Shown here piece by piece: positions 5,953 to 12,269 of a DNA stretch of 12,269 nt. Numbering within the stretch: position 1 is the stretch's first letter; each line of letters starts with the position of its first letter. The DNA is from an archaeon (GTDB taxonomy: Archaea > Thermoproteota > Nitrososphaeria > Nitrososphaerales > UBA183), in assembly GCA_021786335.1 (NCBI GenBank), contig JAJYNM010000052.1, positions 1-12,269 of the forward strand. Direction: 5' to 3'. Made by a program: the position numbers and the translations under genes. The notes below the pieces were generated by a model, which did no database searches, was not told the origin of the DNA, and saw only the letters and a program-made list of their open reading frames with translations.

Positions 5953-7587
5953 CTATTTTAGCAGTTCGTAGAGTTTCGAGAGGTCAATTTCGAATCCCGA
6001 CACAGGGACTCCCACCCCGAAGGCGTCGATGGTGCCAGGCCTCAGCTCGCCTATGTATCCCAGCCCCTCCTCTTTCGCGGTGACGGACGCGCACCGACCG
6101 GGTGAGAACGCCCAGTGCTCAGCCGCCTTGGTTACTACCTCAAGCCCAGCCAAGAGTCTGCAAGCCGCTTCTAGGTACATTTTCGCCTCGGTGTAGGAAG
6201 CCTGCGAGTGGGCGATGACGCAACCTAGGTGCCAGAATTCCTTGACGCCGCCGAGTGCGCGGGTGTAGACCCTGCCAATCTCGAAGACCCGCTGTGGATA
6301 GTCAGACTTCACGTTTCCTGACAGAGCCGCCAGCAAGGATGGGAGGAGGGCATCTCTGAGCATCGAGTGGTCGAGGCTCTTCGGGTTCTGGACCATCACC
6401 TTCTCAGAAGACGACCGCTCGAAGGAGTCGTAGAGGGACCCTCTACCAGTCAGCTCGTAGGTCATCATCTCTATCATCCCAGCTCCTGCCATCACCGTCG
6501 ACGCAGAGTCGAGGAACTTCTCGAACTCGTTGAGCACCCCAGGAGTATTGCTCGGCGGGTACACGGGCTTGATGCGTTCTATCCCGTAGCCCAAGGCGAC
6601 TTCCTCGGCGACATCCACCGGATGCAAAAGGTCAATCCTATACCTGGGGCCCAGGACCATGTTCCCCCTGACGCCCATCCGACTCCTGGCTAGGCAAGCA
6701 AGCACCTCCCTCCGTGAGAGGTCGAGTCCGATAACCGACCTCACAAGGTCGAGGTCGAAAGGAAGCGCGGTTGGTGCGAGGTCAGGTGTGACCCTAGCTT
6801 TGTTTGGGTATTTTATTGCGACAGTCCCCAGCCTCCCCCCCGCCTCAGAAAGGGTGGTAGCCAAGATGGCAAGCACGTCGTCCCCATCCTTCTGGCTGGT
6901 GCTCGTGACGTCGACGAACATCCGCCTGGTCCTAGTCGTGACCTTGGTGGCATTTCCGTTGATTATCGGAGGGAACGAGAGGACCGTCCCCTCTGAGTCC
7001 GAGATAACAGGGAAGATTTTGCTTCTGTTGAAGACATGGCCATAGGTCCTTCCCTCGTAAGAGTCAGACAGGATGGAACAGATAGATGATGGCTTCTCCC
7101 CATCCAGCGGTATGAACTCGAAGGTGGATGAGACCGCTCTGTAGGACAACGGAGGGGAGATTCGGTCGAGGTCATGGAGGCCGACTGCAACTGTCTTCCG
7201 CTTGCGTCCTAAACCATTGTGCAGGTCCTCCTGGAGCGAGATTATCTGCCTAACGTCTTCGTCGTCGAGGTCGAGCCCGGTCGCCACGCAGCAGGCTATG
7301 TAAGGCCTGACTTTGGCGAGCCTGCGGTCCACAGTCACGGCGATTCTCGTGGGCTTGGTCTGGAATTCTGGGAGCCCTGTCTCTTTCCCGAGAAGCCCTC
7401 TGAGGGCGCGAGCGATCCCATAGTCTGTTCCGAGGTCGGGCCTGTTGGGACTATATTCTACGCGAACTGAACTGCTATCTGTACTCTCTATGTCGAGGCC
7501 GATGTAGGGGAGCCGGTCAAGTATCTTCTTCTTACCAGCCCCGACCATCTCGGCGAAGCGCGAGAGTTCGAGTCTAACTACCGGCAA
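5953..7587 (-). CDS. pheT: Phenylalanine-tRNA ligase beta subunit (archaeal type)
   Basis: 544 residues, the usual archaeal/eukaryotic length. With PheS it forms the alpha2-beta2 enzyme that charges tRNA-Phe; the beta subunit contributes tRNA binding and the B3/4 editing domain. Visible: a short N-terminal region with VEYSPNRPDLGTDYGIARAL (about 43-62), the B3/4 domain at about 95-235 (GLGRKRKTVAVGLHDLD at about 125-141, SFPPIING at about 204-211), the B5 domain at about 275-340 with HPVDVAEEVALGYG (about 322-335), and a C-terminal synthetase-like domain without class II active-site motifs. The frame is open up to 7644, but the start is placed at TTG 7587 because it gives the family N-terminus (MPVVRLEL). 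An AGGGGAG ribosome-binding stretch precedes it, and it overlaps the pheS stop by 14 bases, which suggests translational coupling. Confidence 0.95.
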   Translation of the reverse strand: MPVVRLELSRFAEMVGAGKKKILDRLPYIGLDIESTDSSSVRVEYSPNRPDLGTDYGIARALRGLLGKETGLPEFQTKPTRIAVTVDRRLAKVRPYIACCVATGLDLDDEDVRQIISLQEDLHNGLGRKRKTVAVGLHDLDRISPPLSYRAVSSTFEFIPLDGEKPSSICSILSDSYEGRTYGHVFNRSKIFPVISDSEGTVLSFPPIINGNATKVTTRTRRMFVDVTSTSQKDGDDVLAILATTLSEAGGRLGTVAIKYPNKARVTPDLAPTALPFDLDLVRSVIGLDLSRREVLACLARSRMGVRGNMVLGPRYRIDLLHPVDVAEEVALGYGIERIKPVYPPSNTPGVLNEFEKFLDSASTVMAGAGMIEMMTYELTGRGSLYDSFERSSSEKVMVQNPKSLDHSMLRDALLPSLLAALSGNVKSDYPQRVFEIGRVYTRALGGVKEFWHLGCVIAHSQASYTEAKMYLEAACRLLAGLEVVTKAAEHWAFSPGRCASVTAKEEGLGYIGELRPGTIDAFGVGVPVSGFEIDLSKLYELLK

Positions 7588-9055
7588 GCTCTCCCCTGTT
7601 CCTGAGCCAGGATAAGTCTGAGCCGTACAGCGCACGCATGTCATCCAGGCCGAACCGCATCATCATCAACCTCTCAATACCGGGGCCCCAGGCAAGGACA
7701 GGGACTCTGACGCCGAGCGGTTGCGTGACCTCTGGTCTGAACACCCCTGACCCGCCAAGCTCTATCCAGCTCTTCAACGCCTTTGAGTAACCGACTACCT
7801 GCAAGGAAGGTTCCGTGTAGGGAAAGTAGGTTGGCCATAGTTTCACGCCAGCCATCCCTAGCTTCTTGTAAAACTCGATAAGGAACCCCATGAGGTGCCT
7901 GACGTTGAGGCCCGCGCCTACCATTATCCCGTCCATCTGGTAGAATTCTGCCAGATGCTTGTAATCGAGGTTTTCATTCCTGTAGACCTTCGATACCGCG
8001 AAGACCCTGGATTCCCTTTCCCCTGTCTCCGACAGCGCCTTCACAGAGAGGACGGTGTTGTGGGTCCTGAGTACCAGCCGCCTGGCCTGCTCTATGCGCC
8101 AGTGATATCCCCACCCCCTGCTCCCAGTCTTCCAACCATCTTCGTGGACAGAGGCCACCTTCGCCACTACACCGGAACGTTTGAGCGCTGTGTCCGACAG
8201 CCCGTCCAGATAGAAGGTGTCCTGCATCTCCCGTCCGGGGTGATCCTGGGGGATGAACAGTGCGTCGAAGTTCCAGAAGGCAGGGTGGACGCTGTCGCCC
8301 TGGAGTTCGGTGAAGCCCATAGAGAGATACACCTCACGCACTTCTCGGATGAAATCACGGACAGGGTGACGCCTTCCGGGGAAGAAACTCGGGGCTTTCG
8401 CTTCGACGTCGATGGGGCGTAGTTTTCCGCCTCTCCAAGTCCCGGAAGCCAGGATGTCCGGAGTGAGCCTGTCGATGAGACCTGCGTCCGCTGCCGGTGA
8501 GGAAGAGCTTCTGCCTTTGTCAGTGATGGCGACGGTGATCGTGCGAGTCTCGACGCGTCTGACCAACCCCCGTTTCAGCAGGTCTGAGACGATACCCGCC
8601 TCCTCGCTGGTCATATCATCCTCTGCATTGCCGGAGGTAATCGACCGTACGACAGAGCGGAGAGACTCTATCCCAGTTGCGTCGGCAACCCGTACGACCT
8701 GTGCCGGTCCCTCTTCTACCCTTATCCAACCAGAGCCCCTCGCCCTCCCAAAGGCGGCGGAGAACTCGTCGGGCGACTCGAACTTGCCCCTCAGTTCTCC
8801 TACTGTAAGCGACGCGGGCGCCTGGCTAACTTGGCGTACCAGGTCCAGCTCAGGTGGCTCCCTGACTAGCTCCAGCCTGCTCTCAACTGAGCTGCCTATG
8901 GAGACAAGCCCTTTCGATGCTAGCCACTGGAGGGCTCGCCTGACCTGATCCTCGTTCAACGAAGCGGCCGCGACCAGCGCCTCAAAGGGGGCCGACCCTA
9001 GCGGAGCGAGCGCCGAGAGAATCTTGCGTTCGAGCGGATGGAGTGCGCCTGACAT
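7574..9055 (-). CDS. pheS: Phenylalanine-tRNA ligase alpha subunit (archaeal type)
   Basis: 493 residues. This is the catalytic subunit that activates phenylalanine and transfers it to tRNA-Phe. The first 200 residues are winged-helix-like tRNA-binding modules, as in archaeal and eukaryotic cytosolic enzymes (for example LERKILSAL at 8-16 and a second module around 145-185). The class II core follows. It has the motif 1 region HPVRDFIREVREVYLSMGF (230-248), DHPGREMQDTF (271-281), motif 2 VSKVYRNENLDYKHLAEFYQ (354-373) and motif 3 GPGIERLMM (457-465). All are intact. The frame is open to 9118, but ATG 9055 is chosen because it begins the family-like N-terminus and lies 7 bases after the trpS stop. 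The order trpS-pheS-pheT with tiny gaps indicates one transcript. Confidence 0.96.
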   Translation of the reverse strand: MSGALHPLERKILSALAPLGSAPFEALVAAASLNEDQVRRALQWLASKGLVSIGSSVESRLELVREPPELDLVRQVSQAPASLTVGELRGKFESPDEFSAAFGRARGSGWIRVEEGPAQVVRVADATGIESLRSVVRSITSGNAEDDMTSEEAGIVSDLLKRGLVRRVETRTITVAITDKGRSSSSPAADAGLIDRLTPDILASGTWRGGKLRPIDVEAKAPSFFPGRRHPVRDFIREVREVYLSMGFTELQGDSVHPAFWNFDALFIPQDHPGREMQDTFYLDGLSDTALKRSGVVAKVASVHEDGWKTGSRGWGYHWRIEQARRLVLRTHNTVLSVKALSETGERESRVFAVSKVYRNENLDYKHLAEFYQMDGIMVGAGLNVRHLMGFLIEFYKKLGMAGVKLWPTYFPYTEPSLQVVGYSKALKSWIELGGSGVFRPEVTQPLGVRVPVLAWGPGIERLMMMRFGLDDMRALYGSDLSWLRNRGELAGS

Positions 9056-9062
9056 TTCTGGT

Positions 9063-10193
9063 CTACTTTCCCCCTGACGAGAGGTAGGCTCTGTTCTTAG
9101 CCAGGAGCTCGGCCGCATCTTTCATCAGGGCATCACGTTTCCTGTGGTGCTCTTCCAAGAACGTCTTTACAGTTCCTATAACTTCCTGTTTGCATTCGCC
9201 GCAAAGGCGTATCCCCTTCGTACACTCGTAATTCACCCTCTGGACGTGCTCGTCGTCCTTGGCGAAGTGGAAACGATAGAGGTCGTAGATGGGGCAGATA
9301 TCAGGTCTACCTCCGAGTCTGCGCTGCTCCTCCACCGTGTCCCTCCCTCCGGTGTAGGCTGACCTGATCCTCTTCGACGCGTCGGCTGACGTGTCGTCCA
9401 GAGCGAAGCCAGACTCAGGGTCCCGCTTTGACATCTTCTGTCCTCCTGTGAGCGCCAGTTCAAGCCGATGGTAGATGGCAGACGGAGGTATGAACCCGAA
9501 CTCTGAATGATAGCGGTTGGCAAGATCCCTGGATAATCTGATGTGTGGGTCTTGGTCGGCCCCCACTGGGACCAGGACCGGCTTCGGCCCACCAAACTCC
9601 GGGAGCTGTGGCATGAGGATGTCTCCTGCCTGTATGAGCGCGGAGATGTAGAGCCCTAGCTGTCGTTCTCCGTAAATCGCCTTCATCATGTTGTTGGTTA
9701 CTGCGCGTGAGAAGATTGTCGACATCCTCATCACTCTCATCTCTTCGCTCTGCTTGTACACGACGGCACGGTCGGGATCGAGCCCCAAGGCAAGGATGTC
9801 TGCCACGTTTCTTACCGCCGTCTTGGATGACTCGTTGAACGAAAGGCCGTTGTCTGTGTAAGCTTCCACGTCGGCGATGGAGTAGTAGACGACTCCTTTC
9901 TTAGAAAGGGACTGGAAGTAGACCATGTCGTCGGCAGTCAACTTGTTTCCCAGGTGGAAGACCCCGTCAGGCTTGATGCCGCTCATCACAGCGTAAGGCT
10001 TGTGGCTGTCTATTGCGTCGAGGACCCTGGCCAGGTCTCTCTGTCCGAAGTCGATTCCCCGGCTTATGTGATGGCTCGGAGCCTTGAAACGAGGAACAAG
10101 GGGGGCGAGCGCTTCGATACCGAACTCAGACTGCAAACGGCCGTAGTCCTTGACCACGGTCGTCCCCCACGGATCGAGCCTGTCCTTCTCCAC
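9063..10193 (-). CDS. trpS: Tryptophan-tRNA ligase (archaeal type)
   Basis: 376 residues, class I synthetase that charges tRNA-Trp. An N-terminal extension typical of archaeal and eukaryotic enzymes (about 1-65, with the DPWG motif at 7-10) precedes the Rossmann core. The HIGH motif is the variant HLGN (80-83), GADQDPH is at 211-217, and the KMSKS motif reads KMSKR (253-257). A C-terminal region with three cysteines (C324, C331, C334, in CGECK) resembles that of other archaeal TrpRS. The start is GTG at 10193; a TATA-like AGTTAAATC centred about 28 bases upstream fits a leaderless message. Only 30 bases separate it from coaD on the same strand, so it can be read both from coaD and from its own promoter. 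Confidence 0.95.
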   Translation of the reverse strand: MEKDRLDPWGTTVVKDYGRLQSEFGIEALAPLVPRFKAPSHHISRGIDFGQRDLARVLDAIDSHKPYAVMSGIKPDGVFHLGNKLTADDMVYFQSLSKKGVVYYSIADVEAYTDNGLSFNESSKTAVRNVADILALGLDPDRAVVYKQSEEMRVMRMSTIFSRAVTNNMMKAIYGERQLGLYISALIQAGDILMPQLPEFGGPKPVLVPVGADQDPHIRLSRDLANRYHSEFGFIPPSAIYHRLELALTGGQKMSKRDPESGFALDDTSADASKRIRSAYTGGRDTVEEQRRLGGRPDICPIYDLYRFHFAKDDEHVQRVNYECTKGIRLCGECKQEVIGTVKTFLEEHHRKRDALMKDAAELLAKNRAYLSSGGK

Positions 10194-10216
10194 ACTGACT
10201 CGCCTGCAGGCGTTCT

Positions 10217-10225
10217 GATTTAACT
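10217..10225 (-). promoter_or_regulatory. TATA box of trpS, overlapping the coaD stop codon
   Basis: On the minus strand this reads AGTTAAATC, with its centre about 28 bases before the GTG at 10193. It overlaps the TAG of coaD (10224-10226), so the trpS-pheS-pheT block would have an internal promoter packed into the end of coaD. Confidence 0.5.
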
Positions 10226-10724
10226 ACTCGGGACGAGGATCTCTCCCCTTGAACCCAGGCCGTCTTGTGAGCCTCCCTTCGGCGTCTATCTCGCCTAGCC
10301 TTATTCTGGTAGATGAGATCGGCTTCGAGTCGTCAGCAAGGACGTAATCCACGACGACGACCTCTAGCGGAGGGTAGCCGTTGGCCTTTCTGAGCCTGTT
10401 GGCGATAGGGACACGCTTTGCTGTCTCATGGGTCACCACTATCGCCTCTACCTCTGGAGATGCGATGCCCGGACCGAAGTAGTCGTCGAGTTTGGCGATG
10501 ATGTAGTCTCTGCCGGGATATCTCTTCTCGATGAGTGCGCTCAAGGCTCCGGTGCGCTCTTCGTAGCTCTGATCAGGGTTCTTGCCTTCCTTCAGCGCGA
10601 ACTCGTCAGAAGTGACGCCTATCACCACGCGGTCCCCGACCTCGAAGCTCTTGGACAGGAGCGCGATGTGGCCTCTGTGGATGTGGTCGAACGTTCCCCC
10701 TGTCGCTACGGTCTTGTATCTCAC
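10224..10724 (-). CDS. coaD: Phosphopantetheine adenylyltransferase (archaeal type)
   Basis: 166 residues. It transfers AMP from ATP to 4'-phosphopantetheine, giving dephospho-CoA, the next-to-last step of coenzyme A synthesis. The nucleotidyltransferase signature GGTFDHIHRGH lies at 9-19 (T/HxGH-type ATP site), and ISSTRIR near 136-142 is the second ATP-binding motif. Length and motifs match the archaeal/eukaryotic PPAT group (COG1019-like), which differs in sequence from bacterial CoaD. The start is GTG at 10724. The bases just before it can fold into a small hairpin that contains the only purine-rich stretch. It is divergent from map across a 71-base region and is followed by trpS after 30 bases. 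Confidence 0.93.
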   Translation of the reverse strand: MRYKTVATGGTFDHIHRGHIALLSKSFEVGDRVVIGVTSDEFALKEGKNPDQSYEERTGALSALIEKRYPGRDYIIAKLDDYFGPGIASPEVEAIVVTHETAKRVPIANRLRKANGYPPLEVVVVDYVLADDSKPISSTRIRLGEIDAEGRLTRRPGFKGRDPRPE

Positions 10725-10725
10725 T

Positions 10726-10738
10726 GGGGAGACACCCC
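10726..10738 (-). promoter_or_regulatory. Small GC hairpin directly before the coaD start codon
   Basis: In the coaD message GGGG (10735-10738), loop UGUCU, CCCC (10726-10729) ends one base before the GTG. GGGGUG is the only Shine-Dalgarno-like string and would be hidden in the stem. If coaD is leaderless, the feature has no meaning for translation. Confidence 0.3.
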
Positions 10739-10740
10739 GT

Positions 10741-10795
10741 AAATCAATTGAAATACCACGTGCGCATCCACTAACTCTAACTGCATAAAGGATTT
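10741..10795. promoter_or_regulatory. Divergent promoter region between coaD and map
   Basis: A short AT-rich stretch. For coaD (minus) the candidate TATA sequence lies around 10741-10756 (ATTTCAATTGATTTAC), about 24 bases before the GTG. For map (plus) the best string is GCATAAAG (10783-10790), only about 10 bases before the annotated GTG. So either an unclear box near 10750-10757 serves map, or map begins further downstream. A CACGTG palindrome sits in the middle (about 10758-10763). Confidence 0.4.
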
Positions 10796-11698
10796 GTGAG
10801 AGAGTTGGGACTCCTTCCTGGAGGATATCGGAAATCTGGTAAGATCACCAGCGAAGTGAAGTCGGTCGTGAGGTCGGCGGTCAAGCCTGGCGTCGCGTAC
10901 CTCGAGATTTCTGACCTGGTAAAGAGAGAGGTAGAGTCACGCGGAGGTAAACTGGCATTCCCCACCGGGATCGGGGTCAACGAGGTGACTGCTCACTACG
11001 CTCCTCAGGACGGCGTCGATTCGGTCTTTCGCGAAGACGATCTCGTGAAGGTTGACTTCGGTGTCCATGTAGACGGCTATATCACCGACACTTCGGTGAG
11101 CGTCACATACAACCCGGACTACAACCTCCTCCTCGAAGCGACCGAGAGGTCCCTAGAGGCGGCGATAGCCGCTGCAAGGAAGGACCCAAGGGCGGGCGAG
11201 ATCGGGAGAGAGATTCACCGGGAAGCGGCACGGTTTGGGTTCAAGACCGTTGAGAACCTCACCGGACATACTGTGGACAGATACATAGTGCACGCCGGGA
11301 AGAGCATACCCAATCTGTATATGCCCGGTATGCAGACGCTGAGGAAAGGTGAAGTTTTCGCCATCGAGCCGTTCCTCACGCTCGGGACTGCGGCGGGCTA
11401 TGTCGTCGACGGTTCATCGAGGACCATATTCTCCATTGTAGCGAGGAAGAAAACCGGGGCTCCCGAGTTGGACTCGTTCGCCGACATGATATGGGATGAA
11501 CGCAAGACCCTCCCGTTCACCCCGCGGTGGTACGCCGCGGAGTTAGGCGCAAGGAAGGTCTCCGATTTGGTCGATAGGCTGGTGGCCAAGAAAATCGCAA
11601 GGGCATATCCAACATTGGTGGAGGCTTCAGGCAGCCCGGTGGCGCAGTTCGAGCACACTATGGCCCTCGACGAGGACGGCCTCGTGGTCCTAACCTGA
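10796..11698 (+). CDS. map: Methionine aminopeptidase, type II
   Basis: 300 residues. It removes the initiator methionine from new proteins. The M24 pita-bread fold carries all five metal ligands: D87 (in KVDFGV), D98 (in ITDTS), H158 (in LTGHTVDRY), E191 (in FAIEPF) and E286 (in QFEHT). The substrate-side histidine H67 is in TAHYAP. A type II insertion (about 215-270) sits between E191 and E286, as in archaeal and eukaryotic enzymes. The N-terminal end is uncertain. GTG 10796 gives about 10 residues before the YRKSGKI start of the domain, TTG 10805 is an alternative, and the nearest TATA-like string would favour a later start. Its 3' end overlaps the 3' end of the zinc-ribbon gene by 9 bases. 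Confidence 0.95.
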   Translation: MRELGLLPGGYRKSGKITSEVKSVVRSAVKPGVAYLEISDLVKREVESRGGKLAFPTGIGVNEVTAHYAPQDGVDSVFREDDLVKVDFGVHVDGYITDTSVSVTYNPDYNLLLEATERSLEAAIAAARKDPRAGEIGREIHREAARFGFKTVENLTGHTVDRYIVHAGKSIPNLYMPGMQTLRKGEVFAIEPFLTLGTAAGYVVDGSSRTIFSIVARKKTGAPELDSFADMIWDERKTLPFTPRWYAAELGARKVSDLVDRLVAKKIARAYPTLVEASGSPVAQFEHTMALDEDGLVVLT

Positions 11699-11893
11699 CT
11701 GCTTCATGCTTTCGGCGTAAACCAGGCCTATCCGTGTAGGGTTCCCGCACTTCGAGCACTTCGCAGCCTCCTTCGTCACGTAGTCCCCAACGGCAAATGC
11801 CCGCTTTGTCTTTTGCCCACAGACGGGGCACTCCTCGATTGTGTAGACGAGCAGTTTCGACTTCTTGTCTGGGCCTGGGACAGAGCTCATCAT
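11690..11893 (-). CDS. Small zinc-ribbon protein of unknown function
   Basis: 67 residues. Two CxxC pairs, CPVCGQKTKR (C22, C25) and CSKCGNPTRIG (C46, C49), form a single treble-clef or zinc-ribbon-like site, with a short beta-rich stretch (KLLVYTIEE) before and a GLVYAES stretch after. I do not recognise a named family; the compact ribbon resembles archaeal nucleic-acid-binding or protein-binding zinc fingers. Two ATG codons stand in tandem at 11893 and 11890. The first overlaps the stop of the DUF1512-like gene as ATGA, so translation is likely coupled and the two products may act together. It converges with map. Confidence 0.8.
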   Translation of the reverse strand: MMSSVPGPDKKSKLLVYTIEECPVCGQKTKRAFAVGDYVTKEAAKCSKCGNPTRIGLVYAESMKQSG

Positions 11894-12269
11894 TGCGCTA
11901 CACCCAGTGTGTTGCCTATTCCCGCCACCACTACGTCGTCTCCTTCCTTCGTCTTCTCTTCGATGACCCTGTTCAGGACCTGCGTGACCTTGTCCGCAGC
12001 CTCTGCAATCTCCTTTCTCATCACTGTAATCGCTTCGAGGATGCTCTGCTTCACTAGTATGGCATAGAGCGGGACCTTGACTCTGGTTGCAGCCTCCTCT
12101 ATCTGGAACTTCTCGACGCCGATCCCCCCAATCGCAGCGCCGACACCCTCAGCTATCTCCCCTGTCTTCTCCCCCTCGAGCTTCAGCGCCGCATCGATCA
12201 TCACGATGGCACTGGGTTTGACGCCCATCTCCCCGACGATCTTTTGGATGGCTACGCCTGGCTGCCCCA
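11890..12269 (-). CDS. DUF1512-like archaeal protein, C-terminal part (gene runs off the right edge)
   Basis: About 126 residues are visible, open to the window edge: the frame continues upstream of the in-frame ATG at 12228 as GQPGVAIQKIVGE, so that ATG is internal and not the start. The visible sequence has a glycine-rich patch (GAAIGGIG), a segment IVMIDAALKLEGEKTGEIAEG, an alpha-helical charged region (VMRKEIAEAADKVTQVL) and a closing VVVAGIGNTLGVAQ. These match my memory of the C-terminal half of DUF1512, an archaeal family whose members of about 370 residues have an N-terminal membrane helix. The function is unknown. The N-terminus lies outside the window and cannot be checked. The stop overlaps the start of the zinc-ribbon gene by four bases. 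Confidence 0.75.
   Translation of the reverse strand, partial: GQPGVAIQKIVGEMGVKPSAIVMIDAALKLEGEKTGEIAEGVGAAIGGIGVEKFQIEEAATRVKVPLYAILVKQSILEAITVMRKEIAEAADKVTQVLNRVIEEKTKEGDDVVVAGIGNTLGVAQ

Noticed and set aside
7895..8948. Two long plus-strand frames opposite pheS
   Set aside because: Both are antisense to catalytic motifs of pheS, have low-complexity composition and no start signals.

Overview
The window is archaeal chromosome, densely packed and GC-rich (well above 50% G+C by eye). The evidence is the gene set: Pelota, archaeal DnaG with a central TOPRIM, archaeal-type PheRS alpha and beta, archaeal TrpRS and phosphopantetheine adenylyltransferase, type II methionine aminopeptidase, a DUF1512-like protein, and a 7S-type SRP RNA with helix 6. 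TATA elements built on TTAAA lie about 25-28 bases before several start codons. The protein sequences look closest to the TACK group, perhaps Nitrososphaerota (Thaumarchaeota) or a relative. That placement is an impression from the sequences, not a computed result.

Layout: the left edge holds most of an SRP RNA on the minus strand, starting almost at the stop codon of an NcsA/TtuA-type tRNA thiolation gene (minus). A short divergent promoter region separates that gene from a membrane-embedded M50 site-2 protease (plus). Next comes a small two-helix membrane protein (plus) whose 3' end overlaps the 3' end of pelA. A long minus-strand block then reads, in transcription order, coaD, trpS, pheS, pheT, a 217-base gap, a small TOPRIM protein, a 150-base gap, dnaG, pelA. 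Right of coaD, divergently, lies map (plus). It converges with a small zinc-ribbon gene coupled by an ATGA overlap to a DUF1512-like gene that runs off the right edge. No gene-free stretch exceeds 300 bases.

The genes are mostly core information processing. They cover tRNA thiolation, tRNA charging with Phe and Trp, removal of the initiator Met, rescue of stalled ribosomes (Pelota), protein targeting (SRP RNA), and RNA/DNA-related TOPRIM enzymes (DnaG and the small TOPRIM protein). CoaD adds a coenzyme A step. The cluster is typical of conserved archaeal housekeeping neighbourhoods, and I found no mobile element, CRISPR array, defence island or sign of recent transfer.

I see no strong case for an undescribed multi-gene system. 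The points most worth a second look are the SRP RNA packed against ncsA, the uncharacterised small membrane protein with a perfect hairpin before its promoter, the small TOPRIM gene beside dnaG/pelA, the structured gap 5736-5952, the zinc-ribbon/DUF1512 pair, and the heavy use of TTG and GTG starts combined with apparently leaderless promoters.
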